Of a DNA stretch of 64,000 nucleotides, positions 1-8,715 are shown in pieces. The notes beneath the pieces were generated by a model. That model saw nothing but the letters and a program-made list of their open reading frames with translations. It searched no databases and had not been told where the DNA came from. How positions within the stretch are numbered: the stretch's first letter is position 1; the number at the start of each line of letters is the position of its first letter. The DNA lies in contig OV884009.1 of assembly GCA_930367205.1 (NCBI GenBank), forward strand, positions 37,519,841-37,583,840, read 5' to 3'. Source of the DNA: Acanthosoma haemorrhoidale. Lineage: Eukaryota > Arthropoda > Insecta > Hemiptera > Acanthosomatidae. Made by a program: the position numbers and the translations under genes.

Positions 1-171
1 TGGTAATGTTATTTACATTTGTTTAAATTAATTTACAATATATATACAATAGAGTATAGGGTGATTTATCTTATGTAGTTGGCAGTCGCTACAAACAAAA
101 AACCTATTAAACTCTTAACTACCAACCAATGCTAGATTCGTTTCATTCGCTGATTTACCACCTTAAGGATT

Positions 172-290
172 TACCCAATCCATAACTCAAAGTAAACCGC
201 ATTTTGGGTACGTAACTGTTACTTACAAACCTGGTATTTCTCATCAATAAAAACAAACAGTCCCAAAAATAACATACTCTCATAATAAAA
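172..290 (-). mobile_element. Left part of an interrupted Jockey-type 3' end
   Basis: This stretch closely matches 18957-19070, where it continues without a break into the same sequence that here only resumes near 1368. It is therefore the distal 3' part of the minus-strand element ending at 1931, separated from the rest by about 1.08 kb of inserted DNA. No coding capacity is visible. The match was made by eye, so the ends are approximate. Confidence 0.55.
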
Positions 291-389
291 AGATTACTGC
301 CAGACTGTAGAATGGCATAAATATGAAACAACGTTATTGTCTTTCCACAAGTGATAATCACGGACAAAGCCAGTTGTAGAATGAGAAGC

Positions 390-1075
390 GTGGACGCAAA
401 AGATAAGAAATATACTAGTGTTTAGACGAGTTAAATATCCCACATAACCAATTGGGTGAGTAGCCATAGGATTGATAAAGTCAAACATCAAGCGCATCCA
501 ATCCTTTCAATCAAAAGTCCTGAGAACAATAGTAAATGCCCCTTATTACATAAGCAACAAAACCCTTTATAATGATCTTAATATACCCTTCATTCTTGAA
601 CTCATCCCTTCCAATTTCATAAAATTCCATAGTAACCTATCCAACCACCCTAAATCTCTAGCGCAGTCAATGCACTGCACCGCTCAACCCTATAATCCTC
701 CTTGGAGACTAAAACGTCAGTGGCCTCGTGACATGCTATAAATACGTGACAGTGGGAGTTCCGGCAATGGCCAGTTCCAATCATGTCCTGAGCGTCTGTG
801 GCTCTCGCACTCTTGGTCAGCCTCCACTGGCTCTTATTCAGTGACACGGTTTACGAAGGAGCGAGGACTTCCCAAGACTCCGCTTCGCGCGCGAGGGAGG
901 TGACAACCATGTGGACTTTGGGGGCCTCTGGGCTGTTTGTATATATAGGATGAATGAGCGAGTGAATGACAATTGAAAATTGGTGTGAATGAGATCATTT
1001 ATTACAATTACTTAGAGCCCAATCAGGCAGATTGTAATTTATCATAATAAAGTTGTTGTTAATCAAGGATTGATA
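390..1075 (+). mobile_element. 5'-truncated Jockey-type retrotransposon, copy A
   Basis: The segment carries the end of a Jockey-type ORF2 followed by a GC-rich 3'UTR and an A/T-rich tail containing AATAAA near 1065. The same 3'UTR recurs at about 17.1, 20.4, 42.1, 44.6, 47.2-47.7, 52.9 and 53.7 kb, which establishes it as an interspersed family. Faint ORF2 homology extends left of 472 through frameshifts. It appears to sit inside another element of the same group, since sequence contiguous at 18957-19460 is split here between 290 and 1368. Confidence 0.75.
472..741 (+). pseudogene. Jockey-type ORF2 C-terminus (reverse transcriptase tail)
   Basis: This open frame of 89 residues is the C-terminal tail of a non-LTR retrotransposon ORF2, just after the reverse transcriptase domain. 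The pattern is diagnostic of Jockey-like elements: a K-R-I-Q-S-F-Q-S-K-V-L-R-T-I run near the start, then N-A-P-x-Y-I-S-N, then an N-D-L-N-I-P motif, and R-L-K-R-Q-W-P-R-D before the stop. Catalytic endonuclease and RT domains are absent, so it cannot work alone. The ATG is internal and not a true start. The same tail, more decayed, is seen at about 17.5, 20.2, 23.6 and 26.6 kb. The Jockey assignment comes from family knowledge, not a search. Confidence 0.75.
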
Positions 1076-1367
1076 AATGGTTGTGTTTTAAGTAGGTTTA
1101 TCCTTTATGACAACTTGTTGACAAATTTTTTGATGGTTTTAATGGTTATGTAATAGTTTTTAACTTTGTTTTTTAAATTTTAATAATTTTTAATTGCACT
1201 AGAATGGAAGGACAATTTTAAACTAAGTGCAGTTCAGCACTGCAAGTTTGAATATATTTTACTTAGCCTATTGTTACGTATAGTAATAGCAATTTGTTGA
1301 TCTCGATATGCGCAGGTAAATTTTTTTTATTATTTGACTTTTTATTTTATTGTAGATATAACTGAAG

Positions 1368-1931
1368 ATGATTAAACTTGATGAAACTTAGCCTAAAAGC
1401 AGCAACGATATTTAAAAAACAAACTCTAGACTTAAAGATCCAAATCTCCGTACACACTGTGAATATAAATTTCAGAAGTATTCCAAATTTCAATTCATTC
1501 TGTATAAGTGAATCTCAAATACCATTCATGCAATCAATTCAAAGTATTTCAAGCAGTGTTTAGGACTTCTATTGTTAACGTTTTATTACTTTGAGGGGGA
1601 GGGGGAGGCTCAGTAACAAAAACCTCTTAACTTGACACTTTAATATCACCAGTCGATGGAGCTCACTTTAAACAGAATGCTAGTTCCCTTGGAGCCCATA
1701 GGCATAGGCATCGTTGTTACTGGGAATGGTATGGGAGTATAGAGCGTACGGATTAGGATGGCCACGGACGCAGGACTTGAAGCTCTGATAGCGGAAGGTG
1801 TCTAAGTCTTGAATGAGCGGGATGTTGAGATCAGCGTTAAGGGTTCGGTAGTTGACTAGAGAGAGACATCGTGAGAAACTTTTAGGAATAACTTCTCGAG
1901 TGCTCGAATCATTGATAAACAAACTAACCAT
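1368..1931 (-). mobile_element. Jockey-type 3' fragment, copy B (second subfamily)
   Basis: Read on the minus strand, the end of ORF2 (1931-1680) is followed by a 3'UTR (1680-1368) that matches 19075-19310 closely and 18610-18700 in part. The remaining 3' piece lies at 172-290 across the copy A insertion. Its 3'UTR differs from copy A's, so it is a separate subfamily with a recognisably related ORF2 tail. Confidence 0.65.
1680..1931 (-). pseudogene. Jockey-type ORF2 C-terminus, second subfamily
   Basis: The 83-residue open frame contains Y-R-T-L-N-A-D-L-N-I-P followed by an I-Q-D-L segment and a G-H-P-N-P motif, the same order of motifs as copy A (N-D-L-N-I-P then N-H-P). It is the terminal part of a retrotransposon ORF2 and holds no catalytic residues. 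The minus-strand copies at 18.8 and 19.4 kb carry the same segment. The ATG is not a natural start. Confidence 0.6.
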
Positions 1932-2479
1932 ACACGCAGGCTTTGATCAGAAACACTATAAATTAATTTGTTACTCAATTAATACTAAACACATTTTTTT
2001 TTGACCTGTCACATCCGTACCGGCAATCAATAGCTCAAACCAACTCGTACTAGATATGTAAATTCAATAATTTCCACGTCTATTAGCGTGTTGTCGTATT
2101 ACCTGATCATATATCTCTGTTACCCCTTCATCTTGTAACGTATGTCAATAATTAATTAGAATTAAAATCATTAACTTGATTGTGAATCTATAATTTTGAT
2201 AAATATTTTCATTATCATACTGTTACTCATATATTTTGATGAGATGCCAGCTATCATTACTTTCTGTTTGCATGCCTATTGTCTTTGTTATATTAGTTAT
2301 TAGTTATATTCATACCTATTAATTATTTCATATTTATATCATTCCATAAGATATCTACAATACAACTATACCTAAGCTTTTGTGCCTAAATTCCGTTAAT
2401 TATGTTTTCAACACTTTAACATTTACCTTTCTTATCTTGTTATGTCCTCCTGCCTTATAAAACACTACCTGTAACCACC

Positions 2480-2595
2480 ACCTCCTATGTGGGACTGGGG
2501 TGCCTCCCGGGCCCTCCCCGGGACCTGGGAGCTCTCAGGCTCACACCAGTGGGCTTCCTGAATGGCGTTGATAAATACATTAAATAAACAACAAC
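2480..2595 (+). other. GC-rich hairpin segment, possible LINE 3' end
   Basis: A short GC-rich block with self-complementary CCCGGG and CCCCGGG runs (about 2506-2540) lies in AT-rich DNA and is followed by ATAAATACATTAAATAAAC. A hairpin followed by an A/T-rich repeat is typical of non-LTR retrotransposon 3' ends. No coding homology is visible upstream, so the call is weak. Confidence 0.25.
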
Positions 2596-2599
2596 CGGT

Positions 2600-3736
2600 T
2601 ATGACCCGAAATACCTCATTTTATTTGTTAGCCCATTACGGTCAATAAAAATCTTCTTTTCAACAAATAACGAAAATTGTAAAAAGCTTAAATACTAACA
2701 TTAATAAAATTACTTGGAACGCAAAAAATATGCGATTTCTCTGAAGACTCAAAATATTCTTTGGTTTACCTTTGTAATTATTTTTCCCATCTCAAATATA
2801 ATATAAATAAAATACTTATATAATAATATAAAATAAAATATATAATAATAATATATATACTCGTATATAACCATCGGAAAAAATTAAAACTTAGTGTCTT
2901 AATACCGTCTGAGCTTGGAGTTGATAAATCATAAAAGTTGAGAAAACGTATATGACCTTTTTCACGATACCCGTTATTTTATTTTTATCGTCTATTTATT
3001 AATTGGTGTATTTCGATGCACTTAGAAATAATGCTATAAATAATATTAGCTGGCTTATAAAACTTGAGGTCATGCTAATCTCATAGCGTTACATTTTATT
3101 ATATGTATTTTAAATTTAAATGTTAAATATCTTCTGATATCGATCTTTTATACTACCAGTTGCTATATTTTAACCAATACGTAACGGAACTCACCAACAT
3201 ATCAGATAGAATGGACCATATTTATGGCGTAGAATATACATACGCGGTCTAAGCATCTCCTTTCGGTCTCAGCAATTCACCACTCGATGAGGCTTAATTA
3301 CGCTGTGAAGTCGACCGAGGCGTTAACACGCTAATTCAAACACATTTAGTGAAAATATATGTGACTATGTATCATAGAGCACATATATTTAGACACGAAA
3401 TTTGTTTGATCTACATAGTACACTATACGGTATGTAGATAAACTTTGACCACAATCACTCATTGTAAATTCCTATAAATAGATTCTGGATTAGGGAGAGA
3501 TAAAATGATAAATTGAATTGCCAGAGTGCGTGGTTGTAGTGATAATAATTATTGCTAATTGTCAAGCAGAAAGTTCCACAGTATGAATAAATTATTTGCA
3601 TTACTATTAGGCTATGAAAAGAGATATTGGCATGACCGAACTCGCCATTATCTCCTTTCAATTTCTAATAGTTTATAATTTATTTAATTTGTAAAAAACC
3701 AATGAGACTATTTACCACATTTAAAAGTTGTTAATA
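2600..3736. other. AT-rich DNA, nothing recognised
   Basis: Strongly AT-rich sequence with short AAT/ATA runs (2800-2870). No frame, splice-bounded exon, inverted terminal repeat or RNA gene could be supported. Confidence 0.6.
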
Positions 3737-3831
3737 CACAGGTGGTCTGAAAAGTTTCCGACCTCAACATGAAGATGGTAATAAAATAAATAAAAGCTTT
3801 GTTAGGTCGGAAACTTTTCAGACCGCCCTCG
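3737..3831. mobile_element. 95-bp palindromic mariner-type MITE, copy 1
   Basis: Two arms (3741-3764 and 3804-3827) are inverted copies matching at 23 of 24 bases around the core GGTCTGAAAAGTTTCCGACC, with a loop of about 39 bp. TA dinucleotides sit immediately outside both ends (3735-3736 and 3832-3833), as expected for Tc1/mariner insertion. There is no coding capacity, so mobilisation would need a transposase encoded elsewhere. A second, inverted copy lies at 21507-21590. Confidence 0.85.
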
Positions 3832-4231
3832 TATGTGCCTTAACCAAGAGAGGCAACGAAGCGACAAATGTTCATCAGCTTTAGATTTCCTGGCACTGAC
3901 CGACGAGTTTAATCCACGTCTCCCACCTCATATTAAAAGCTAATAGATGGAAAAAATTTGTTGTGGGAATTAATTGTCTCAGTTCAAAGAAATGACTGAG
4001 GTATGCCAATTACTGTGGCGTTAGTAGGACGAGAAATGAAGTCAGATTAGATGACAGCGTCATTTAACTGACTATTCCCATCTCGAGCTTCATTTACAAT
4101 AGCGTTAATACCCTGGTGTCAAGCGAGAATACGCTTGTAATATATTACGCTTAATACAATTAAAATTTCTAGTACCTCCGATAAATAACAACCGGCTTGA
4201 ATACCTATTTCGAGGATGACGATTTTGGCCC

Positions 4232-4452
4232 GTTCAGAAAACAAATTTTGGAAACCAGCGATTGAAGCCCGGTATTTAATGTGTACCAACTAATGTCAAT
4301 AGGTTAATTTTAAATAATTATTACTCTAACTGGGCCCTCTCCAATATCTAGTCAGAGGCTTCACGAACTGAGCTATCATGTCTCGAGTGACGGTCTTCAA
4401 TATGAAGTTTTCCTGGGCAAACGCTCGCAAAAACTGTAGGAAATTCAGCAAA
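4232..4452 (-). mobile_element. tRNA-derived SINE, copy 1
   Basis: This matches 6836-7080 over its whole length. On the minus strand it carries an A-box-like TAGCTCAGTT core in mutated form and a downstream B-box-like GGCTTCAATC. It lies directly upstream of the I-type retrotransposon fragment. Compared with copy 2 it lacks about 20 bases near 4325. Confidence 0.6.
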
Positions 4453-4540
4453 GTTTAGTTATATTTTCCTTTTTTATCAGAAATGAATTCGATCATTTAT
4501 TTTTTGTATTAATTACACTGAAGTAAATATTATATTAGTT

Positions 4541-5452
4541 AAGAAACACACAGACGTTTTATACTGTGCGGAAAACACTAAGACCAAACCACATAAACTG
4601 TGTAATGGGATTATTTGCTATACAGACGGCTCACTAACAGAAAACGGATCAGGGGCCGGCATATGGAGGAAAGATAAACCAGAATCTGGGATTTCTATTC
4701 CTTTAGGTAGACACACCTCGGCCTTTCAGGCCGAAGTGATGGCGATCAATGTCTGTACCCAAACCTTAATTGGGGAGGGTGTAAGAAACAGACTGATCAC
4801 AATTTTCACGGATAGCCAGGCAGCCATTGGCGCCCTGAGAAGCTATACGACCAGATCTTATTTGGTTGAGGAGTGTAAAAACAACTTAAACACACTCTCG
4901 CTAGCCAATAAGGTTAGAATCGACTGGGTGCCAGGTCACACAGGCATCACAGGCAATGAGAAGGCAGATGGCCTTGCAAGGGTGGGCTCAGAACAGACAC
5001 CTCTTGCACCTGAACCCATATGTGGTATCAGCCTCAGCTACGCTAAAAGGCGTATAAAATTAGCTTTAGAGGACAAGGCAAGACTTTCTTGGAGAGAAAC
5101 TAAGAAACAGGAACACTCGAAACTGTTTCTTAATGGACCCTGTAAGAGAAGAAGCTCAGCACTTCTATCAATGGACAGGTGGACACTCAAAAGTGTGACA
5201 GGACTCTATACAGGTCACTGTCGGTTAAATAAACACCTCTTTAATTTGGGGATAGTGGGATCACCAATCTGCAGATTCTGCAAGAAGGAGGGAGAAACGG
5301 CACGTCATATAATATGTGACTGTGATAACTTAGCTAGAAGGCGATCCCTTCACTTTGGTAGTGATCGCATTGTAGACCCCAAACTATGTGAACTGATCGA
5401 TCCATTCAGTATCCTCAGATTTGCAAAGGCCGTGGGGCTGTCACATATATAG
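4541..5452 (+). pseudogene. ORF2 C-terminus: RNase H domain and zinc knuckle
   Basis: The frame is open from about 4541 to the TAG at 5450; no true start exists because the element is 5'-truncated. RNase H would degrade the RNA of the RNA:DNA hybrid during reverse transcription. All four acidic catalytic positions are visible: D in Y-T-D-G-S (codon 4625), E in Q-A-E-V (4733), D in F-T-D-S-Q (4811), and D in N-E-K-A-D (about 4967) following the H-T-G-I-T-G motif. Downstream, L-Y-T-G-H-C-R-L leads to a C-x2-C-x7-H-x4-C type zinc knuckle (C-R-F-C-K-K-E-G-E-T-A-R-H-I-I-C-D-C). Endonuclease and RT domains are missing, so it is a remnant despite the intact RNase H. Confidence 0.88.
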
Positions 5453-5514
5453 GACAGGGACATGGACGGCGCACAATAGGTCTCACTGAGGCCGCGGTGC
5501 ACAAATGCCGGAAC

Positions 5515-5515
5515 A

Positions 5516-5544
<29 letters not shown>
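5515..5544 (+). repeat. (TAA)n retrotransposon tail
   Basis: About ten TAA units directly follow the 3'UTR of the I-type element. They are best explained as its 3' tail rather than an independent microsatellite. Confidence 0.85.
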
Positions 5545-5547
<3 letters not shown>

Positions 5548-5929
5548 TTATATTTAGATAATTTTTTTTATAAAAAGTTTTTTAAGCAATTACATTCCGT
5601 AAAATTTAAAATAAATCTGAACGCTGGGATTCAAAAGTAAAGAGATAATGAATCTGAATTATTAGTCAATACTTTTGTTTGATTTTTTTCTTGTTTGTCG
5701 ACGCTAAGACTCCATCTTATTGTTGATCAATTACTTCCAAATATTAAAAAACTTAATGATTGTCTACATTAAATGATATCTAGAAATGTTTGGAATGTCT
5801 AGTTAACTTCGGTATAGTAGGATAACTGTAAATATTATCTCATTTACCAACAAACATATTTCTCATTCTTATTACACGTAAGTGTAGCAATTGTGGCATT
5901 TACATTTCTTACATGCTTGAAAAAAAATG

Positions 5930-6060
5930 TAAGGACCTAAATTACAGTAAATGACGTCTTGAGGCTCAACTTTCAAAATTTTCTAAGTCACATCACGAAA
6001 GCTTTTTTAGATTTAAAGTTCTGTTATTTTTTCCCCTATCAGTAATAAGGGTACATTCAA
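5930..6060 (+). repeat. Dispersed AT-rich module, copy 1
   Basis: A stretch with TCTAAGTCACATCACGAAAG, then a TTTTTTAGATTTAAAGTT-like run and TTTTTTCCCC, recurs at 6700-6805 in the same orientation and more loosely at about 18495-18570. It has no coding capacity. It may be the edge of an old Tc1-like element, but no inverted ends were found. Confidence 0.4.
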
Positions 6061-6699
6061 GTTAGGATACACGCTAAAGTCAATTCAAAGATACAGCAAA
6101 AAATAAATCATGCCTTATACGCCGTTTCAGTCGATTCAATACGTTTTTAGCTACATTTAGGCTTGTAATTAATTTTTTTTTGGTGGAATTTTCAGCGCTC
6201 AACATGGCTTAGCGAATGCAATGGAAAATAGTTATCTAGTATATATGTACACCCTGTGAAGGATTGATGATATCGACAATATTTTCTTTCAAAAGACCTG
6301 TATACCTAAGACGTTCATCAGTTAATTAATTGTCCTTATCAGTTTCTATCTAAACGGAATGGCTTCAGTCACGTATGTTTCGACATAAAAAAGAATAATA
6401 ATAATTTGAAACATGAAGGATTGTGTTACCAGATGTGAAATTAAAATAAAAAGTCTTCGGCTTGAGCAAGGTGACGCTAATTGTTTTTTGTTCTGTTTTT
6501 CAAAGGCTCATTCTTAAGAGAGAGCAAGGAACTGTAGGGAGTATTTTTCTATATTTTTTCATTGCGAAACACGTTTCGTCTCTTTGGAACGAAAACACAT
6601 TTGAAATTGTTCTATTCTATTCAAAACTACGTCCGACAACCCGGGGCAACGCCTTTTCATATGATTAATATATAACTCCGGGAAGTGTATGGAAACGAA
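6061..6699. other. AT-rich spacer, nothing recognised
   Basis: The open stretch at 6462-6668 has no recognisable motif and looks like chance. No exon or element boundary is supported here. Confidence 0.5.
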
Positions 6700-6805
6700 T
6701 ACTCAATCCCGTCCGGTTAATTTTGAAAATTTCTCAAGACACTACTCAGAAGATGTTTTTTAAATTTAACGTTTTAATTTTTCCCTTTGTTAAAAATACA
6801 TCAAT
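6700..6805 (+). repeat. Dispersed AT-rich module, copy 2
   Basis: Same module as 5930-6060: TCTCAAGACACTACTCAGAAG followed by a TTTAAATTTAACGTTTTAATT-like run. It lies just upstream of SINE copy 2. Confidence 0.4.
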
Positions 6806-6835
6806 AATGTTAACGCTTGAAAAAAATAAAAGATA

Positions 6836-7080
6836 TTCAGAAAACAAATTTTGGAAACCAATGATTGAACCCCGGTATTTAATGTGTACCAACTAATGTC
6901 AATAGGTTAATTTTAAATAATTATTAGTTATTATCAGGCAAAAAAAAATCTAGGCTGGGCCCTCTCCAATATTTAGTCAGAGGCTTCACCAACTGAGCTA
7001 CCCTGCCTCTAGTCACGGTCTTTAATATGAATTTTTCCTGGGCAAACGCTCGCAAACACAGTAGGAAATTTAGCCATAGA
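6836..7080 (-). mobile_element. tRNA-derived SINE, copy 2
   Basis: On the minus strand an A-box-like GGGTAGCTCAGTTGGTGAAG (about 6985-7004) is followed by a B-box-like GGGGTTCAATC (about 6864-6874), the order expected of an internal RNA polymerase III promoter. The boxes are about 120 bp apart, more than in a true tRNA, because an AT-rich stretch separates them. The sequence matches 4232-4452. The reading frame on this strand only translates the tRNA-like head and is not a gene. Confidence 0.65.
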
Positions 7081-7104
7081 GAATTCATATTGACTAAGGT
7101 GCTC

Positions 7105-7185
7105 GAGACTTGTAGCACACTTGGTAGATCCCCCGGCTAGATAATGATACTCTTTGGCTAATAATTATTAATAATGGGACCAATA
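7105..7185 (+). repeat. SINE-like segment shared with 55.75 kb
   Basis: GGTAGATCCCCCGGCTAGA (7120-7138) recurs twice, slightly changed, at 55754-55802, and is followed here by a TAATAATTATTAATAAT run similar to the 3' tails of the SINEs at 40.1 and 55.85 kb. It is probably another SINE piece; orientation is uncertain. Confidence 0.35.
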
Positions 7186-7863
7186 CAACTCTCATACTAA
7201 TACTGATCTCCCACTTATTTATAATAGTTTAAAACTAAAATTAATTACTATTTAATAAGTTTTATAAAAGAGGGTCTGAGACTCTTTTAATATTGTTTCT
7301 TCACTTTTTACCCAAATGTAAATATATCCTGGGACTATCTCAATTAAAAACAACCATTTATTTAAAATAATGTGGGATCTTTCACAGTATCGTACAATGT
7401 GCAGAGAAATAAAAATGAAATGGAATCAGAAAAGATACAATAAATAACTTATACATACAAATAAAAGACTCATATATTTCAGACATTTAAAATATGAACT
7501 GCAATAATTATTAACAAAAATGATATGAAGAAAATAAGAACTTGCTAAAAATATAATACACACACACGCGCACGCACATGCTAATTCGCGATTGGGTATT
7601 CACACGTAAATATGTAAATGTTTAATGTGTAAATATATACCTAGATTTAAACATTAAAAGATATCCAATGTAGATATGTACTACAAAAAAAAAATTGTAA
7701 AATCACTTTCATTAGTTAACACAATATGCAGCTACTCATTCTTATGTGAGCAAATAGTAACCAATATTTCATATATCTGTACAAAATGTTTCATATTTAT
7801 GTATATGAGCGAACAATGTGTAAACAAACCTTAATCTGTAGATGAGACATTTTTATAGTTATA

Positions 7864-8010
7864 TTGCTCCCACTATTATTTATGAATAATATCCAAATGA
7901 AAATACTACTGGGAAGATATGAACCCGAACTCTTCAGTACCTACTCTACCAACCGAGCTGCCTCGAGTGACCTTCTTGAGGAGGTCCCGTGTTTGACTAT
8001 CGACCTTATC
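7864..8010 (-). mobile_element. tRNA-derived SINE head
   Basis: On the minus strand, GGCAGCTCGGTTGGTAGAG (7944-7962) is a good A box and TTCGGGTTCATATCTTCCC (about 7911-7929) a good B box, about 30 bases apart as in real tRNA genes. The flanks do not fold into a full cloverleaf with paired acceptor stem, so I call a SINE or tRNA relic rather than a functional tRNA. The plus-strand open frame here is coincidental. Confidence 0.6.
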
Positions 8011-8581
8011 AGTGTTATTTTCTTAGGCTGTTACACCACATATTTATGACTATAGATATTTAGTATGTATAAAATATATAATGGTTAGTATAATTAATCC
8101 TTGGTCCGATGAGAATTAATTGCTGGGTTGACTGATCCAGCATTTCAGCTCGCAGGTGACTTCGACGCACTGGCCTAAATGTTCCCACCACTCAAGTTCC
8201 CTTCTCTGCCAATCGATGAGATCGGATCGGTGATAGCACGGAGCGATTTTCGCTTTTCGCTTTTAGTAGAAATTCCTGTTTTCTCAGGAGATTATAGAGA
8301 AATCCTAGTCAAAAAATTACAAAACACACAATCAAGGACTCCGATACAGATGCAAATACGTTTCCAATTACTTTTTAGTTTTGATTGTACTCCACTTAAT
8401 AAGAAGCTCTTACATCTTCGACGCCAAGACCTTTAATTCAATAGCCTACGGAATATTTCATTTTCATTGATTACGTTTTAGCATAGTGGTCATCAATTAT
8501 GTTTCTCAGAGCTCCGTTTCAAAACATTGTCAAACGTTGGCAGTCCAGGAAATTTTCCCACCCCAACTCCCTACAACGCCC

Positions 8582-8592
8582 GGGGGGGGGGG
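8582..8592. repeat. (G)11 homopolymer
   Basis: Eleven G in a row in AT-rich DNA, preceded by CCC. It could form a G-rich structure; no associated gene is seen. Confidence 0.8.
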
Positions 8593-8664
8593 CATTTACC
8601 CCTCGTTACAAGTAACAGACCTTATTGCGTCATAATCTCATAATTTATTAGGTAATTGAGAGTG

Positions 8665-8715
8665 GTGGTGTAGCCTCTGAAAACGCTGGTAACCTTGTAA
8701 AATAAATATATTTAT
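8665..8715 (+). repeat. Short dispersed repeat, copy 1 of 3
   Basis: GTGGTGTAGCCTCTGAAAAC, then a GCTGGTAACC-like stretch and TTGTAAAATAAAT, is shared with 59128-59175 and partly with 55338-55375. The trailing TGTAAAATAAAT suggests a retroposon 3' end. Not identified. Confidence 0.45.

Larger units (their letters stand above)
4530..5545 (+). mobile_element. 5'-truncated I-type non-LTR retrotransposon with (TAA)n tail
   Basis: The fragment consists of the C-terminal third of ORF2 (RNase H plus a Cys/His zinc-knuckle region), a short 3'UTR (5453-5514) and a TAA-repeat tail (5515-5544). An RNase H domain together with a TAA tail is characteristic of I-group elements. The frame has stayed open for about 300 codons, so this is one of the younger insertions in the window. 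The exact 5' junction and any target duplication are not clear. Confidence 0.85.

Noticed and set aside
7864..8049. tRNA gene candidate on the minus strand
   Set aside because: A and B boxes have proper spacing, but no paired acceptor stem or full cloverleaf could be drawn, so it is listed as a SINE head.
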